The notes beneath the pieces were generated by a model. The model did not search any database. It was not told where the DNA came from and was given only the letters and a program-made list of their open reading frames with translations. The position numbers and the translations under genes are program-made. From Steromphala cineraria (Eukaryota > Mollusca > Gastropoda > Trochida > Trochidae), in contig OU744732.1 of assembly GCA_916613615.1 (NCBI GenBank), forward strand, positions 53,917,727-53,981,726: 64,000 nt of DNA, given 5' to 3'. Position 1 is the stretch's first letter. Each line of letters starts with the position of its first letter. Positions 24,365 to 37,149 of this stretch are shown here, piece after piece.

Positions 24365-27042
24365 CAAATGCAATGGTATTACGAGAGCATAGTAACCCTA
24401 GTACAAGAGAACTAAGATTATTTCCTGCTATGTTTTACATCTTACAGCAATATACTTTTATAACATTTCCCTTTATCTAAATCGTCTTAACACGTATAAA
24501 CACAGCTATGAAATATGTGATTACAGGTAATGAGATGATAAAAATATTGAAGCATTATGAAATATGCGAATATTTTATTCAATAATAACAGCAAATAGCA
24601 AAATTATATCATTTGAAAAAAAATCATAGAATTACACAACATGATAAATGTTATATCTTATCTTTATAGAATTTTCCACATTTGATACAAAACCAAGATT
24701 ACGTTCAGATGATTTTGAAAAATAAAGGTCAATAACACAATTCGATATTAACGTCACTGAATTCACAGCTCTAACACTTTTGCAGGTCAGTCACATCTAA
24801 CGAGAAAATATCATGATCAAATGATTACTTAATTTGACAAATCAGTCATTTTGAATCGGTACGGAAAAACCAATCGTTTTAAAATCAGATCTTGCAACTT
24901 GTAATGTTTTATCTGAGTATTGAGGAATATGTCACTTTTTCATTTGAAAGTAATCTCTTTAATTTATCTAATTGTGATAAAAGAAATAATTTTTCATTTA
25001 AGGGATGAATCTATTTCATATCAAATATCACAAAATAAAATTTCAGTCATAATATTCTAAGTGATTATAACAGGCTACAGCGCGTAGTTTCAACACAATA
25101 TCTCTTAGTGTTTTGCTTTAAAGGGGTGAGTGTCCCTGAAGGGTAGTTGACCCCGCTACCCGTTTACTCTGCCAGACAGGTGTGCTTTGTCACAAACTGG
25201 TCCAGGTGACCTCAGGTAGGCAAAAGGTGCTCAGGTCAAGACAAATAGGACCGTTGAAGTCTCATAGCGAACCCCAGGTCCTGTCGGATGGGTATGTTTT
25301 ATAGGTGGGACTGAGCATAAAAGGCTATGTACGTTTAAGTACAGTCGAACGAAAAGATGGTGGATATCATTGAGTATCAATTGCATACAATTTGAACAAG
25401 AGTGCTTAAGTGTTAGTATCACCCGAGCGAGAGCACTTGATTAATAACGTTCATTGTCTCAACTAACATATTATAAATTGAGCGTATTCTATGATTATAC
25501 CTTATCTATAATTTTTTAACGACAAGTGCCTAGATATTAGTATTATCCGAGCGAGAGCGATTAATAAACGATATTTACCTAAACTTAATCCTGGGTCTTT
25601 TAATAAGACCTTTGAAAGCATAATTAGAGTTGGATTCCACTATAAACATTACTAAGGTTCTCTGAAATTGTTTTTATCCTCTTTTTAAAAAAAATCACGT
25701 TTCCATAAATTCATTTATTCTTCAGTAAATGACCATTTGTGGAAGATAATTATGTAGACCTACATGTAGTATATTCAAAACATAATCTGTATATGTTTAT
25801 AGATGAAATGCTTAGTCTAGGTAAAAAAACATTTTATCCACATTGGATGATAGAATGATATGATAATTTATCCGAAGTTTCTTTTTTTATTTAATAAGAA
25901 ATGACCATTAAGGGATCATTTTATTAGGAATTGGGTCCAAACATGATTAAGATAGGCTAACGTATGGAAAACAGAACCCCTACTCAGTTTAATAGATACG
26001 AAAAGATATGTTCTTCATAGATTGAAATGTTTCAAGACTCAAAATCATAAGAAATGTTTTCCTAGGTTTCAATAAAATACATCCCAAGATGGACAGGCAA
26101 AATCTTCAGATTTTACGTCTTTAAAGACTGTGCGGAACATCACCACCCACATTTCAACGGATTATAGACTACCCAGGCCGACATTGACCTCGTGTGACCC
26201 CCCCATGATTATACTATTGTCCACAAATTCTCTCACAAAAGAAGGGTTCAGCTAATTTTATGGGTCACCATCCAGAAATCCCCAACCTTGAGCCATACAG
26301 CATGTAACCCTCTATTCACCCACTAATTGGTTTGTTCTAGCGGTCAATCGAGGTTTCATGTGACCAATTCACTGTAACGGACCGTTTTGTTGGTAACTTC
26401 ATTCAACCCACCCCACAGTGGCAAATCTATATAATTAACCCTTTGATAAACGACCTAACAATAGGGGTTATCTGTGTTATGAACCCAACAAGAGAATCAA
26501 ACAATAGGCTGTTCTCCTATAAATCCTGCAGTTCTGTTGCAACAATATGACCCATGCTGTGCCATTGCGTTTATCCTTTCAAGTAATTCAATGTTCTTTG
26601 GTCAAGGTCAGGGCATGTGATGCAAAGAATCTTACCATATGTCTGATGTCATTGATTCACTGATTTTGAAACTTTAATGCCTGTCAAAGATTCTACTGAC
26701 GTTATTAAAGCAAGGGGCAAATTAAGGCAATTCAAAAATTTTGGAACGTTGCTTTCTAGACTTTCTCCCGTCGTCGATCATTCGTTTGAGATATACCATA
26801 TGCCATACTCTTGTTTTCATTAAAATATTACCAAAGGGTTAGAATACGACCGGACAATGCCTTGACAGTATAGAAATACCGCCCGTCCGCACCCGTCAAA
26901 CGTCAGCAGCTTTACCGTCGGATCACGTTGGCTGCAATTCCACGTGACGTTTACGAAATGACGTGGTAGAACAATAGAAAAATCTTGAAATTGTTGCAAA
27001 CAAGAAGTATAAGATTGAGGTAACTGATGAATTATTTCCCAG
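24365..27042. other. 2.7 kb without recognised genes
   Basis: Mostly unique. It contains a diverged direct repeat: 25401-25449 and 25524-25570 share CCGAGCGAGAGC and TTAATAA. The part at 26860-26970 is GC-richer and has an inverted pair, CCACGT (26940-26945) and ACGTGG (26961-26966). No coding exon could be supported. Confidence 0.45.
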
Positions 27043-27651
27043 GTGCATGAATATTTGCCTCTCAAAACTGTGTGTATAACTGATGTTGGCTGTATTAGTT
27101 CTTTTATAGCTACTTTTAAGGAGAGATGTATATGTATTGATAATCAAAAGTGGTTGGAAACTATTTCAAAACATTCCAAACTTCAATCGTTTAAAAATTT
27201 AAAAGTTGTTTTTGGTTATGAACAATACTTGTCTATTGTTAATACACGGGTTTATAGAATTGCTTTAACAAAATTTAGATGTTCAAATCATGATTTAATG
27301 ATAGAATCAGGTAGAAAACTTGGACTCTCAAGAGATGAAAGACTTTGCCCATTCCTTGCGTTGAGTCAGAATATCATTTTGTATGATTTGTCAATTTTTC
27401 AATGATCTACGTTCTATTTTACCTAAATATTACACTGAAACTCCGTGTTATAACAAATTTATTCAATTGTTATCATCACCAAACCCAGATGTAGTTAACT
27501 CTCTAGCTAAATTTATTTTCCTTGCCATGAAGAAAAGATGTAAACAATTGTAATGTCCTCAACAATCTTGAAATGTATAATTATATAACTATGCAATGTA
27601 TAATGGGCCGGTGGCCTAGTTACTGAATAAACTCTCTCTGTGTATATATTG
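27043..27651 (+). pseudogene. Decayed 3' end of a non-LTR retrotransposon (LINE)
   Basis: A plus-strand frame at 27043-27405 contains ALTKFRCSNHDLMIESGR and, soon after, RDERLCPF. I recognise this pattern, followed by a VExExHF segment, from the C-terminal end of invertebrate LINE reverse-transcriptase proteins (recall, not searched). The reading continues in another frame as VESEYHF near 27360 and in a third as LPKYYTETPCYNKFIQLLSS to LAKFIFLAMKKRCKQL, ending at TAA 27550-27552. At least two frameshifts and one in-frame stop show it is dead. A likely 3' UTR with GGGCCGGTGGCCTAGTTACT and an AATAAA follows to about 27650. The reverse transcriptase and endonuclease domains are absent, so this is a 5'-truncated copy. 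Confidence 0.65.
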
Positions 27652-30600
27652 GAAAAGATAATAGAGAAGATAATAGATAGATAAGATTTTTACAAATAAT
27701 GAAACTTTGAAAATCGATGTATTTCTTCATTGACAACCTGAAGAATTATAAATAATAGAAACAACAATAACCCAAGGCTACTTTGTCCACTCAATTAACC
27801 CAAGCAAATATATCTGAGTACATGCAAAAACATGTCCTTGTATTAGGCAAAGCATTGAATCGTTTGAATACAAATATGATTAATTTGAGCTTTTCTATCC
27901 ATATAACAATTTGGAACAAGACATCAAGTTCATATCATCAGAGCGTTGCATATTTGATAAAATATCAGATTTGGATACCATTTTCATAACTTTATGGCAA
28001 AACAACTATCAATTATAGAAGAAACATATTTAATAAAGTCATTTAACAATTGGGGTATCAAAACGCACGAGGGAGGCGATAGCCTCTAGGTTTGACCCCA
28101 AACCCCTTCCAGGCGCTTCGCTCGGATCACTGCTTCAAAACACTTGACTGTGACCTTAAGTTGACCGACTTATGAACGTGCCTGCAGCGATTGACAAATG
28201 TCGCCGTACCCTTCTTATCTAGGTCAACTTGAAAAGCACGCCTTTCATGAACGAACACGTGTTCGGACTTTATGTAGGATTTATTTGTGAAATATTCATG
28301 CAGTAAATTTCTTAGTTGAAAGCAAAATATATGGTTCTACTAATTTCAAATAATTGAGACTTTTGAATCATTAAAACCATGCATCATGCTTTTAAATGAA
28401 TTGCTTATATATTTAAGGGACAAAAATAATATTCATAAATGTTTGGCACTTATAAAATTGTAAATGTATAATTTCTTACAGAAGCATTTTCGTAACTGTT
28501 AGGAAAGAAAAAATAGGAAAATTGTACATGTTATTTTGAGCTAGTGCAGTTAACATCAATATTGAAATTCGCTCAACTTATTTTGTTGAGTACATAATTA
28601 TCTGTGAGCTGTAGGCGCAAGTTTTCTCATGTAGGGAGAATCTTTTGTCATATAAGAAAACACCTATGTCGCATATCATTTAATAACATGCAAATCTAAG
28701 ACATATTTTTTCTGAAAAATCTAGTAACATTCTCTAGCAACTATTAATGTTTCCGTATCAACGTTATTATTTGTAAGGCTGTACTTATCTGATAAGGTAT
28801 GACGTACAAGTAAATGTGTTGAATTATATTACTTCCTTCTTTTTAGATACAAATCTAAGAAATCCACTCCTGTGGCATTTCAAAATGTTACTAACAAAAC
28901 GAATAAATAGCTGAGGTCATTTTAACTATGCATCGTCTCCTTGTGTCCAACAATTTTCATATTTGTTGGATGAAACCATATTTTTAGATATTAATAACTT
29001 CTTTTGTTTCAAGTTCAAGAACAACAACAAAAGTCATATGATAATCGGACTTATATAAACAATTTAGGCTGGTAGCGTTTTTAAGAATATATACAAAATG
29101 TTGTTGTAATTTTTATTTTTATTGATAAATATGTAAGATGTTTTCAAACATATCACCTTTTTGACACGTCATAGCAAATACATGACTAAAATAAGACATC
29201 GAAATCATGGCGTATCAAATTCATAAATTCATAAAATAATCATGGCTATTCATCACTGTCTGTGACCATGCTATTAATCTCGCCTCTCTAGCCATCCATG
29301 CTATTAATACCCTTGTCACAATGCTTTATATAGCCCATGCCATGGACACGACATGCTCAATACACCAGAAAGAACTTCTATACATCTTGACCATACATCA
29401 TATTAATCTTGTTAGGGGAGACATTAAGCTCGGGATTTGTAGCATGGTAGACATGCCAGACGGAAATGTCCACAAAAGCTGATAATCTGATATTGTGTGG
29501 AATTATGAATATGCGGTCAGTTGTTTAAAGTCCTCTTGAATAAATACGTGCTTTATGACCGAGGTGGTCAGTATCTCTATGGCCTATGCGGCTTAGCAGA
29601 TAAAGGTTCGACAGGATAAAGAGCCATTCTGGATTTTTATCACATTTTATGCTTTGATATGAACGTAAATGGCGTAAGTTATTATATAAAATAAAAATAT
29701 CACACATATCCATACCCAAATGGCAACCAAATGATACAAACTTGTTTTCAATGAAAATCTTAAAACAGTCATGTAGATAAGATAAGGGTAAGCCAATTTC
29801 ACAGGATCAAATCGTAAATGTGCTTCTCATTGCTTTCGATAAGTTTACAAAATTACGTATGACTGATTGCCGCGCGTCATTGTCCGGTTTTCGATCGCAA
29901 CCGATACTTCAAACTTTCGTATTGTCATTATACAATGCCGATAAGCTTTCAAATGATTCTTGCTTGCGACAGTTGATACTTCATCAGATGACATGTTCGG
30001 ATTTATTAAGTTTGCCATTAATGACCCCAAACAACTCACGGAGATGGTCACGGAGGTAGTTTAGATGGAAAGTATGGAGTTTCTCCATTTCATTCCACCT
30101 TCCAATATCTACGTAAACCCTTATCTAGGAATATATCGCACAAAAGCAATAGAAATTCTTTTATGTAATTGTACTGTGGGAATGTCTTCCAATTGCGGAG
30201 TCCGCCGCTAATGGCTGAAATATTGCCCGAATTGCGAAGCGCACATAAAATATATAGCCTTCAACAAGAACGTATACTTAAATACAACTGAACAGCAGTC
30301 GTCTGTTGTCCTTAGCTAGACATCTCTGTTTACATTGCTTACAGTTGTGTGTTCCATTCTTGCTTTAGCTACTTTGAATAGTAAACTGACAGGCTAAAGA
30401 AGTACACACTTTAATTAAATAACATTGTCAAATACAAATATTTAAGTTTTTTTAATGCCATATTATCAAACTGATAATAACAAGAGATAAATCGTCCTTA
30501 AAAATATTTTCAAGTGGTTTTTTTTCTACAGAAAATTTAATGTTAATGCATCGTTTCAAAATTGATTTTAAGATAACACAAATTATCATCAACAAGGAAG

Positions 30601-31836
30601 ATATATACTGCGTGAAAATCAATAAGCGTTTCTATGTTTCACGTATTGACAACATTTTAAACATGGTAGGGGTTCTGATAATGTAAATTCTTTTCTTACC
30701 CCTGCCTTCATTAAACAAAGATATCTTAACGAAATATTAACCAGACACCAATTATCTTATTCAAACTACTGCAAATATGTGTTGTTGTTAACGTGTTGTT
30801 ACTTAAACGATCACATCTATAAGATATGTAGTAATTGTAAACAAACTGTAGAGTTTTTTCTTATGCCTGGCGTTTTACATAAGCACACACATTTTCTAGT
30901 TTGTAATAAGTCAGAGAGACAATTCAAAATTATGAAAAACAGAGATCTGAACTGGAGATAAAACACGCCCCTGCTTTAGACCTATTAACTTAAAAATGAC
31001 ATGCATAACAAACCGGTATAAACAACTTAGAGAGATAAAGAACCAAAACAACAGTTTTCATTTTTATTTAAGCTTTTATTGACTTTTAATACAGACACCA
31101 AAATAAATTTGTTTACTTTATATCAATAACTGCAAAAATCATATTTGAAGATATACATTAGCAGAAACGACTTGCATAGTAAAAATCCATGTTTTAATGA
31201 TTTTTGAGAATGCGAAATTTGTCAATATCTGAAAATATGCTTAATACAAGTTTCTGCAGTCGTCGCAAATTTTAATCATTGAGATATATCCCAATCTTGA
31301 AATTCTTGAATGAACTATGATTGTATATCAAATCAATCCAAAACGTCAATGTAATAGCCATTCGGTGATTAAATGTATAAGGTTATTATCATTTTGACCT
31401 TTCAAAGCCGATTAAGTACTTAATTCAAATTTCAAAGATAACGCATTTGAATTTCAAAAGTTTCTGATTAACTTAAAATTGCTGACATATGACGTGATGC
31501 TAACATATTTGTATGAATACTTCATGTTTTTACACGTTGATAAAAGCAGTGTGATTGCTAACATTACAAATCGAAAGTGCATCAACCAGAATAGCTAATA
31601 CTTTATTGTTTCCGTAATCCTCTTGTTTAGATGAAGGGATAGTGTAGAGAATTCTACTATATCTACCAAAGTATTGATCTTAGTTCGCCTTCTCATTTAA
31701 AAGTACCCAAGCAAAACTTGATAACAGTTTTCCTCTATTCCAAATTCCAAATTAATTTTTCTTATCACTTTAGAACTTCTGTTAACTTATTTGGGTGTCT
31801 ATGACCTATTCTAAATTTTATTTCCCCATACATTGG
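27652..31836. other. 4.2 kb without recognisable genes or repeats
   Basis: AT-rich with short open frames only. A somewhat GC-richer stretch lies at about 28050-28250 and another at about 29850-30260. No protein motif, tRNA or repeat family shared with the rest of the window was seen. Intergenic or intronic. Confidence 0.45.
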
Positions 31837-31837
31837 A

Positions 31838-31915
31838 AATAACTAAGGCATAGTTCCCCACGTCGGCGACATCACCCAATGGTGAAGAAGACGTTAAACC
31901 TCAATCCAACAACAA
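31838..31915 (+). mobile_element. Short SINE-type tail fragment (GACGTTAAACCTCAATC)
   Basis: Contains TAGTTCCCCACGTCGGCGAC and GAAGAAGACGTTAAACCTCA followed by ATCCAACAACAAC. The GACGTTAAACCTCAATC tail is familiar from mollusc genomes (recall). Only the end is identifiable. Confidence 0.45.
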
Positions 31916-32155
31916 CTTGATAACAGTATCAATATTTGGTTGATATTTTTTGGTGTAATTGAAAGATTCTAGATGTTACTTTGCCAATCGAAACACAATT
32001 TAGAATATCATTTACTATCAGTTAAAATACGCAAAAATTAAAAGGGAAATTCACACATTACATGTAGTTTATTGCCGCGTAAGGATAGCCGCGTATGAAA
32101 TCTTAAGCATAGCATCTCGCCGAGAACTGCAAATATCGTTGTCGAAATGCAATCG

Positions 32156-32254
32156 AGTTAAACACCTTCTCATTCAAATAAGATCGAAACTTTAACTCCT
32201 ACGTCTCTACCATGTGAAAGTTTCGATCTAATTTGAATGAGATTGAGTTAAACA
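32156..32254. repeat. 25-bp-arm hairpin between direct repeats GAGTTAAACA
   Basis: CTCATTCAAATAAGATCGAA at 32169 (arm to 32193) is the inverse of the arm at 32217-32241, with one mismatch and a 23-bp loop. GAGTTAAACA stands on both sides, at about 32156-32165 and 32245-32254. This is the layout of a small palindromic insertion, but the direct repeats are separated from the arms by 3 bases on each side, so it is not a clean target duplication. Confidence 0.55.
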
Positions 32255-32888
32255 TGTACTCTATCAAAACTCCACTGTTCATTTCTTTCTCTGACCGGAG
32301 CAACACAAGCAAGATTGTGATAAACAAGGAAGTAATGGAAAATTTAAAAAAACCTAAATAATGGTGACATCAGCGATTTGGTGTTGGTCTTTGATTACGG
32401 CAAACTGACACCTGTTATTAATATTGTTCTGATTTGATTTTTTTCCAAATGAGTGATTTAAATGCCTAACTTAAAATCAAATTTAATTTTTCGGCAGGAA
32501 TTGTACCAACAGTAAAGTGAGTGCGACAACCAAAAAGGAAAAAAAGTTTATCTAAAATTATTCTGTCAATTCATTTCTTTTACCCTAACAGTGAACTTCA
32601 TCTGGGAATAAATACTTTCTCAAGCTACAAAAATAGAAACACATTTCTTCATGATTGGCAGTCAAGTCTAGTTTTGGAATCAAGGACTGCTTAAATCATT
32701 CGATAGTAAACATCGTCATGGCTTTACTCCAATGACATCATTATGCTATGACGATATGAAGTTGACATAATGGAATCTATGACAACATCGATAACATGCA
32801 CCAACATGATTAACTACATAATATTTTGACCTTATTGTAAACAGACCTGCTAACAATGACATTATTATGTTGAGCGCATTTTTTCAGG

Positions 32889-33209
32889 TAAATGTCATTC
32901 TCTCCTCACAGAGGCATATCAAGTCATGAAATGTTGTTTGAGCCTCTGTTCTAATTCACCGAGTTTGTGGTGTAGAATGGGAGTTTTCTGATAGGAGGCA
33001 ATCAAAGTAAGCTGTTCTAAAATCATCATTTTGGCTGTTGAATCATGGCAAAAATACTGTGATATGAACCACCCTTCCCATGCGAGAAGCGTTGTCATTT
33101 GCTACAAAAAATCAAATGGATTAGGGTGACAATTGTTTCTGCCGGAACCAATAGAGTCTCAATCAACATGACTTGATCTGCCTCTGTGGGGGAGAGAATG
33201 GGTAAATGT
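32889..33209 (+). mobile_element. MITE family 1 copy with perfect 9-bp TSD
   Basis: Element 32898-33200 (303 bp), from CATTCTCTCCTCACAGAGGC to CTGTGGGGGAGAGAATG, with the core ATCATCATTTTGGCT and GATATGAACCACCC. Flanks GGTAAATGT at 32889-32897 and 33201-33209 are identical. The right inner TIR is shortened. Confidence 0.9.
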
Positions 33210-34401
33210 ATGAATAACAAATATATCAACCCATATCAATATAAATTTAGGGAAGTATTTGAGAAAAAACTTAGTTTCTGGAAATTTGTTTCTTTTATCA
33301 ACATGGTTGTCATCGAATGTGAGATTCAGGACCTGATACTGATATAGATGTAGGTGATAATTATTGATAATACCAGAAACATAATTAAACATGTATTCTA
33401 ATCTAGTTACTAAACTTATCACAGCCTCTTTAAGACGATCAACACACTGTTATCTGTCTGTATAATTATGTTTAGCTAATTCTGTTATCATGTATATTGT
33501 TAATGACATTTACTCGTTATCCCGTTTAGAACACATATGATAAATCAAACCATGCATTCTATTAAACATATCTCTAATGTAATGTCCCATGTTATCAGTC
33601 GCAGTGACTGGGTATGATAATCTATTGCCGAAATTCAATCAAATATCATGTTATTATGACGTCTTTATCAGTTGAACGCTGGATACTAATATTACCTATC
33701 AACTGATGTAATGGAAGGTTATATCTCGCAAGTATCCGCATATAGGCAATCTATATATGTTTACTTTATATTTCAAAATAAATCAATTTAAAGTGATACG
33801 TATAACTATAAACTTTATATATATGATCCATAAAACAGTTGCATTATATATATCATATAACAACTTAAAAAAGGCTATTTTCGGTATGTGAAACTTTTTT
33901 TCAGTATCACATGTAGGTTTTGCATATAGCAAATACAATTCAGAAAATGTATTTCAAAGTGTTATTTTAGAAACACATTTCATTGACTTATTGACGAAAA
34001 CCAACAGATGTTTGGAAGGCTTCTGGAAAGTGCTGAAGTACACTACTGTCCATAAAAGATAATTGTATCTTAAATTGAATGCATATAGTAAAAAGGTCTC
34101 AAATGTCTTAGAAGTAAATGGTTTCTTTTCTTTAGAGATGCTTAAACGTGAAGTCATCTTTGAAAGAACATTGCAGGCATTGGAAATAAAATTCTTAGGA
34201 ACAATATGTTTGAGATCATCTTTTCATTCTGTTTCACAATGTGTCACTAGCAACTCATTATCTCATAATGCTATTGATAATCCAAATTGAATTATCAATT
34301 ATGTTCATGAGAACAGATAACCATGAAATATTGAAAAGGGAAATATTGATATAGCTTTGACATAATTTTAATAATGATTATAAACCTAAATCACAATTTT
34401 T
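33210..34401. other. Unique sequence, no recognised gene
   Basis: AT-rich; short open frames on both strands, including one of 75 codons at 34063-34290, have no recognisable motif. Confidence 0.45.
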
Positions 34402-34473
34402 TGGTTACTCCACCGGTATTCGAACCCGGGTCTCTGGCTTGAGAGGCCAGCATGCTAACCACTACACCACTGA
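34402..34473 (-). pseudogene. tRNA-Glu(CTC)-like relic
   Basis: On the minus strand: a D-arm GTGTAGTGGTTAGCAT, an anticodon stem-loop CTGGC-CTCTCAA-GCCAG (anticodon CTC, Glu) and a T-arm CCGGGTTCGAATACCGG with the B-box GGTTCGAAT. The T-stem has a G53-A61 mismatch, and the seven bases that should form the 5' acceptor strand do not pair with the 3' strand. It is therefore a tRNA pseudogene or the head of a tRNA-derived SINE, not a working gene. Confidence 0.6.
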
Positions 34474-34567
34474 TGATGATGAATATAGCATAACTACAGC
34501 TACACACTTATGCCCGTTTTTCTCTACAGCATTCAACTTGATGTTGTCCGTGGCTGCACTGATTTAT

Positions 34568-34692
34568 ACACATTGCACTTCATGAACCCATGCTTCACAT
34601 ACTGGAGAGGCCACGAAGTGCAAATTGTCATATGGTGCCAATAAATTGCGTGTTGTGTCTTAAGCAAGCTTACACCATATGTCACATTAACT
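34568..34692 (+). repeat. Two-hairpin dispersed repeat, copy 1
   Basis: Shares with copies at 44933 and 49216 the string GAACCCATGCTTCA, the string GTGCAAAT and the end ACACCATATGTCA. The first hairpin pairs 34573-34585 (TTGCACTTCATGA) with 34611-34623; the second pairs CATATGGTG (34629-34637) with CACCATATG (34673-34681). The class is unknown to me. Confidence 0.7.
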
Positions 34693-34890
34693 AAAAAAAG
34701 AATTGACAGATTGCGAGGTAATTATATTTGCTTTACAATCTTCATGTTCCATATTTCTTCATATACACATGGCAGAAGATTATTCATTATCAGTCAAGTT
34801 GAAATAATGCAATTGACGTTGAAACGAAATGCAATTACATTATAATTTAGTTATATTAAGCAACTAACATTCGGAATGAGATTGCACATG

Positions 34891-35178
34891 AACCTAAAAG
34901 TCAATTATTATATCAACAGATTTTTTCAAAATTTGTAAGTGATCTATCTTAAGCATGATGGTGCAGAGGACGATAGTTAACATTGTAACCTAAAAGCCAA
35001 TTGTTCTATCAAAAGATTTAAAAACAATCGTAAGTGATCTATCTTAAGCATGATGGTGCAGAGGACGATAGTTAACATTGTAACCTAAAAGCCAATTGTT
35101 CTATCAAAAGATTTAAAAACAATTGTAAGTGATCTATCTTAAGCATGATGGTGCAGAGGACGATAGTTAACATAGTAA
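34891..35178 (+). repeat. 95-bp tandem repeat, three copies
   Basis: Units start with AACCTAAAAG at 34891, 34987 and 35082 and end in GGACGATAGTTAACATTGT. The second and third units are nearly identical, the first is more diverged. No coding capacity is seen. Confidence 0.9.
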
Positions 35179-36110
35179 CCTTTCTTTCACAACACTATTC
35201 AACGTTGCTACTTATCTATCTCAAAATGAGATGAATGATGTTGACTAATCCTTATCCTAGCACAACACCTTTTAGGTTATCAACAAATGCATAATAGATA
35301 GTGTTTGCACATCGCATTGTTTTCATGATTAATCCCATCAGTACATCAATTTGAAAAGTCAAGAGACCGTACAAGCTATTTACGAAAAAGCTCAACACAC
35401 TTTACAGTTGTTATGTGTTATTTTAGGAGGGCTTTTTTCGAAAGTGAGAAACCTTATGTCATAATTCCCATATTTCAGACGCTCAAAATCCTCTTTACAA
35501 GATAAAGGTGGAAATAAAAGAATAATGATTCTTTTTCAACCTCCAAAATTCACTAGAAAATTATCCTTAAGATAAGAAGTTATTTGTTGAAAGTTTAAAG
35601 AAATAGTGTAAAATAGTTTAAAATAGAAATTTTCTTTGAGAAATCTATAATTTTTCGAAACTTTGTTTCAAGTTACTTAAAAAACAAAAAGAATATAAAG
35701 ATAACAAAGGGTTTTTTGGGGTTTTTTTTCATGTCAAAAGAATATGTATTAACTTGGCAGTATTTCAACTTAAAAACATTCTTGAATTTGATTTTGTTGT
35801 TCACAAAGTTAATTTAAGTGCAACTTATTTAAATGATCAAATTCTAAATCTAAGAAGAGTATTCTTTAAAAGCAGTTGAAAAAACAAATACAGTAACGTG
35901 CGCAGAAATGTAAATACATGAGTAAATTAAAGAAATTAAAGTAAAGAAATTTGGTTTGAACGTTTGGTCATTTGGAAACTTTTGTTCAAATTCCGAAATT
36001 CCCAAGACATAAATGGGAAAGGAAGGATAATCCCCCTTGCGTTCTTTAAAACACACCTTACCATAATATTTGTGTGTGAATAAATAGACCAATTTGAATA
36101 ATCGGTTCTG
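35179..36110. other. Unique AT-rich sequence, no gene recognised
   Basis: A minus-strand frame of 102 codons (35850-36158) has mixed composition (..VCFKERKGDYPSFPIYVLG..) but no motif I recognise. It starts close to the CRE/TCTCGCGAGA pair listed next. I do not call it a gene on this evidence. Confidence 0.35.
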
Positions 36111-36115
36111 TTTTA

Positions 36116-36136
36116 TGACGTCAGAGTCTCGCGAGA
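36116..36136. promoter_or_regulatory. CRE plus TCTCGCGAGA palindrome
   Basis: TGACGTCA (36116-36123) is followed 3 bp later by TCTCGCGAGA (36127-36136). The first is the full CREB/ATF site. The second is a known palindromic core-promoter element in animals. Two intact palindromes of this kind side by side in AT-rich DNA suggest a promoter or a CpG-containing regulatory site. No transcript or gene start was identified beside it apart from an unrecognised minus-strand frame starting at 36158. Confidence 0.4.
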
Positions 36137-36279
36137 TCAATACAGGTATCTTGTCCAAGATCCTTTTGGAAAACCTCCCCGGGAAAATTAAATGGGGTTG
36201 AGAGCTGGTTCAGAATTAGCTGCTTACACTGCAGGAATCAATGTAAAATCAAAACAATCTTTAAACATCACGAAAGCTT

Positions 36280-37065
36280 CAGATCAGGCATTCAGAAATT
36301 GACTACTCAAAATCAGATATTTACTCTTAGTGTGAAGAGTTGGAAACGATATTTTACTATCTTCATCTGCAAGGTGAAAACGAATTGAGATTAAGTCTTT
36401 GTTTCGTACCTTCTATGCACAAGGAATTCAAATTTAAGGTCGACGCAATCATACAACTGCGTATCTTAAGTTTGTTCACTTGCTTGTGTATCTTAGTGCA
36501 AATATCATGTAAATTGGGTTTCATTTTGACGCCCATAAAATAACTCCAGGAACACCTACAAACGACAATCAATTATCCATTAGTAAAATAATCATTCCCA
36601 AACCCTATTTCGGGATCGTCTTGTCACTTGTCTTGTGGTACTGAATTTAGATATTTGGCATGAATAAATAAACAGATGCGATCATATTTGTGAAATTCAG
36701 ATTTTCTTAAATTTCGGTTTAGATATTCCATATAAACTTTGTAAGAAAGAAATCAGTATAATTAAGTTGCATTAATGCAAATGAACAAATATATCTTAGG
36801 TCTAAAGCTATTGCTCACTAATGGAGGATTATGTAGAGAAAAATAAAAAAAAATGTTTTCTAACTTTTGACCCCTGGTCATTTCAATGCCCTGCCAAATT
36901 AGTGACGGTTACTTTTAATACGAATATGTTAACGCAAACTGAATGTTTACGTACATGTATGCACTCAAATTTTAGAATTATCCGTTTCGTTTTCGCAATG
37001 CTAGGATGCCCCAAATCACATGATATTTGCACTACAAACGCAGGTAAGTGAAAAAAATTTTGATA
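36280..37065 (+). repeat. Duplicated dispersed repeat, copy 1
   Basis: Matches 37980-38600 at intervals: TGCAAATATCATGTAA (near 36497), ATTTCGGGATCGTCT near 36607 and GAATATGTTAACGCAAACT near 36922. Its left edge (AAAATCAGATATTTACTC near 36310) recurs at 38860. A plus-strand frame 36821-37051 ends at CAG/GTAAGTG, a good splice-donor consensus, but the equivalent in copy 2 is not open. Class unknown. Confidence 0.65.
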
Positions 37066-37149
37066 CGCAGATGTATTTACGCGACTTATCATTCCTACCG
37101 ATAAATCACGCACTGCATGATGAGCAGGAATCGAAATGCTTTCCGGCAT

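Noticed and set aside
34402..34473. Functional tRNA-Glu gene on the minus strand
   Set aside because: The acceptor strands do not pair and the T-stem has a G-A mismatch at its closing pair.
34402..34692. A single SINE formed by the tRNA-like relic and the neighbouring two-hairpin repeat
   Set aside because: The tRNA-like part is on the minus strand, so a SINE body should lie to its left, but the repeat lies to its right. In the second locus the spacing and orientation differ.
36821..37051. Cysteine-containing 76-codon frame ending at a good splice donor, as a host exon
   Set aside because: It lies within a dispersed repeat whose other copy is not open, has no acceptor partner identified and matches no domain I can name.
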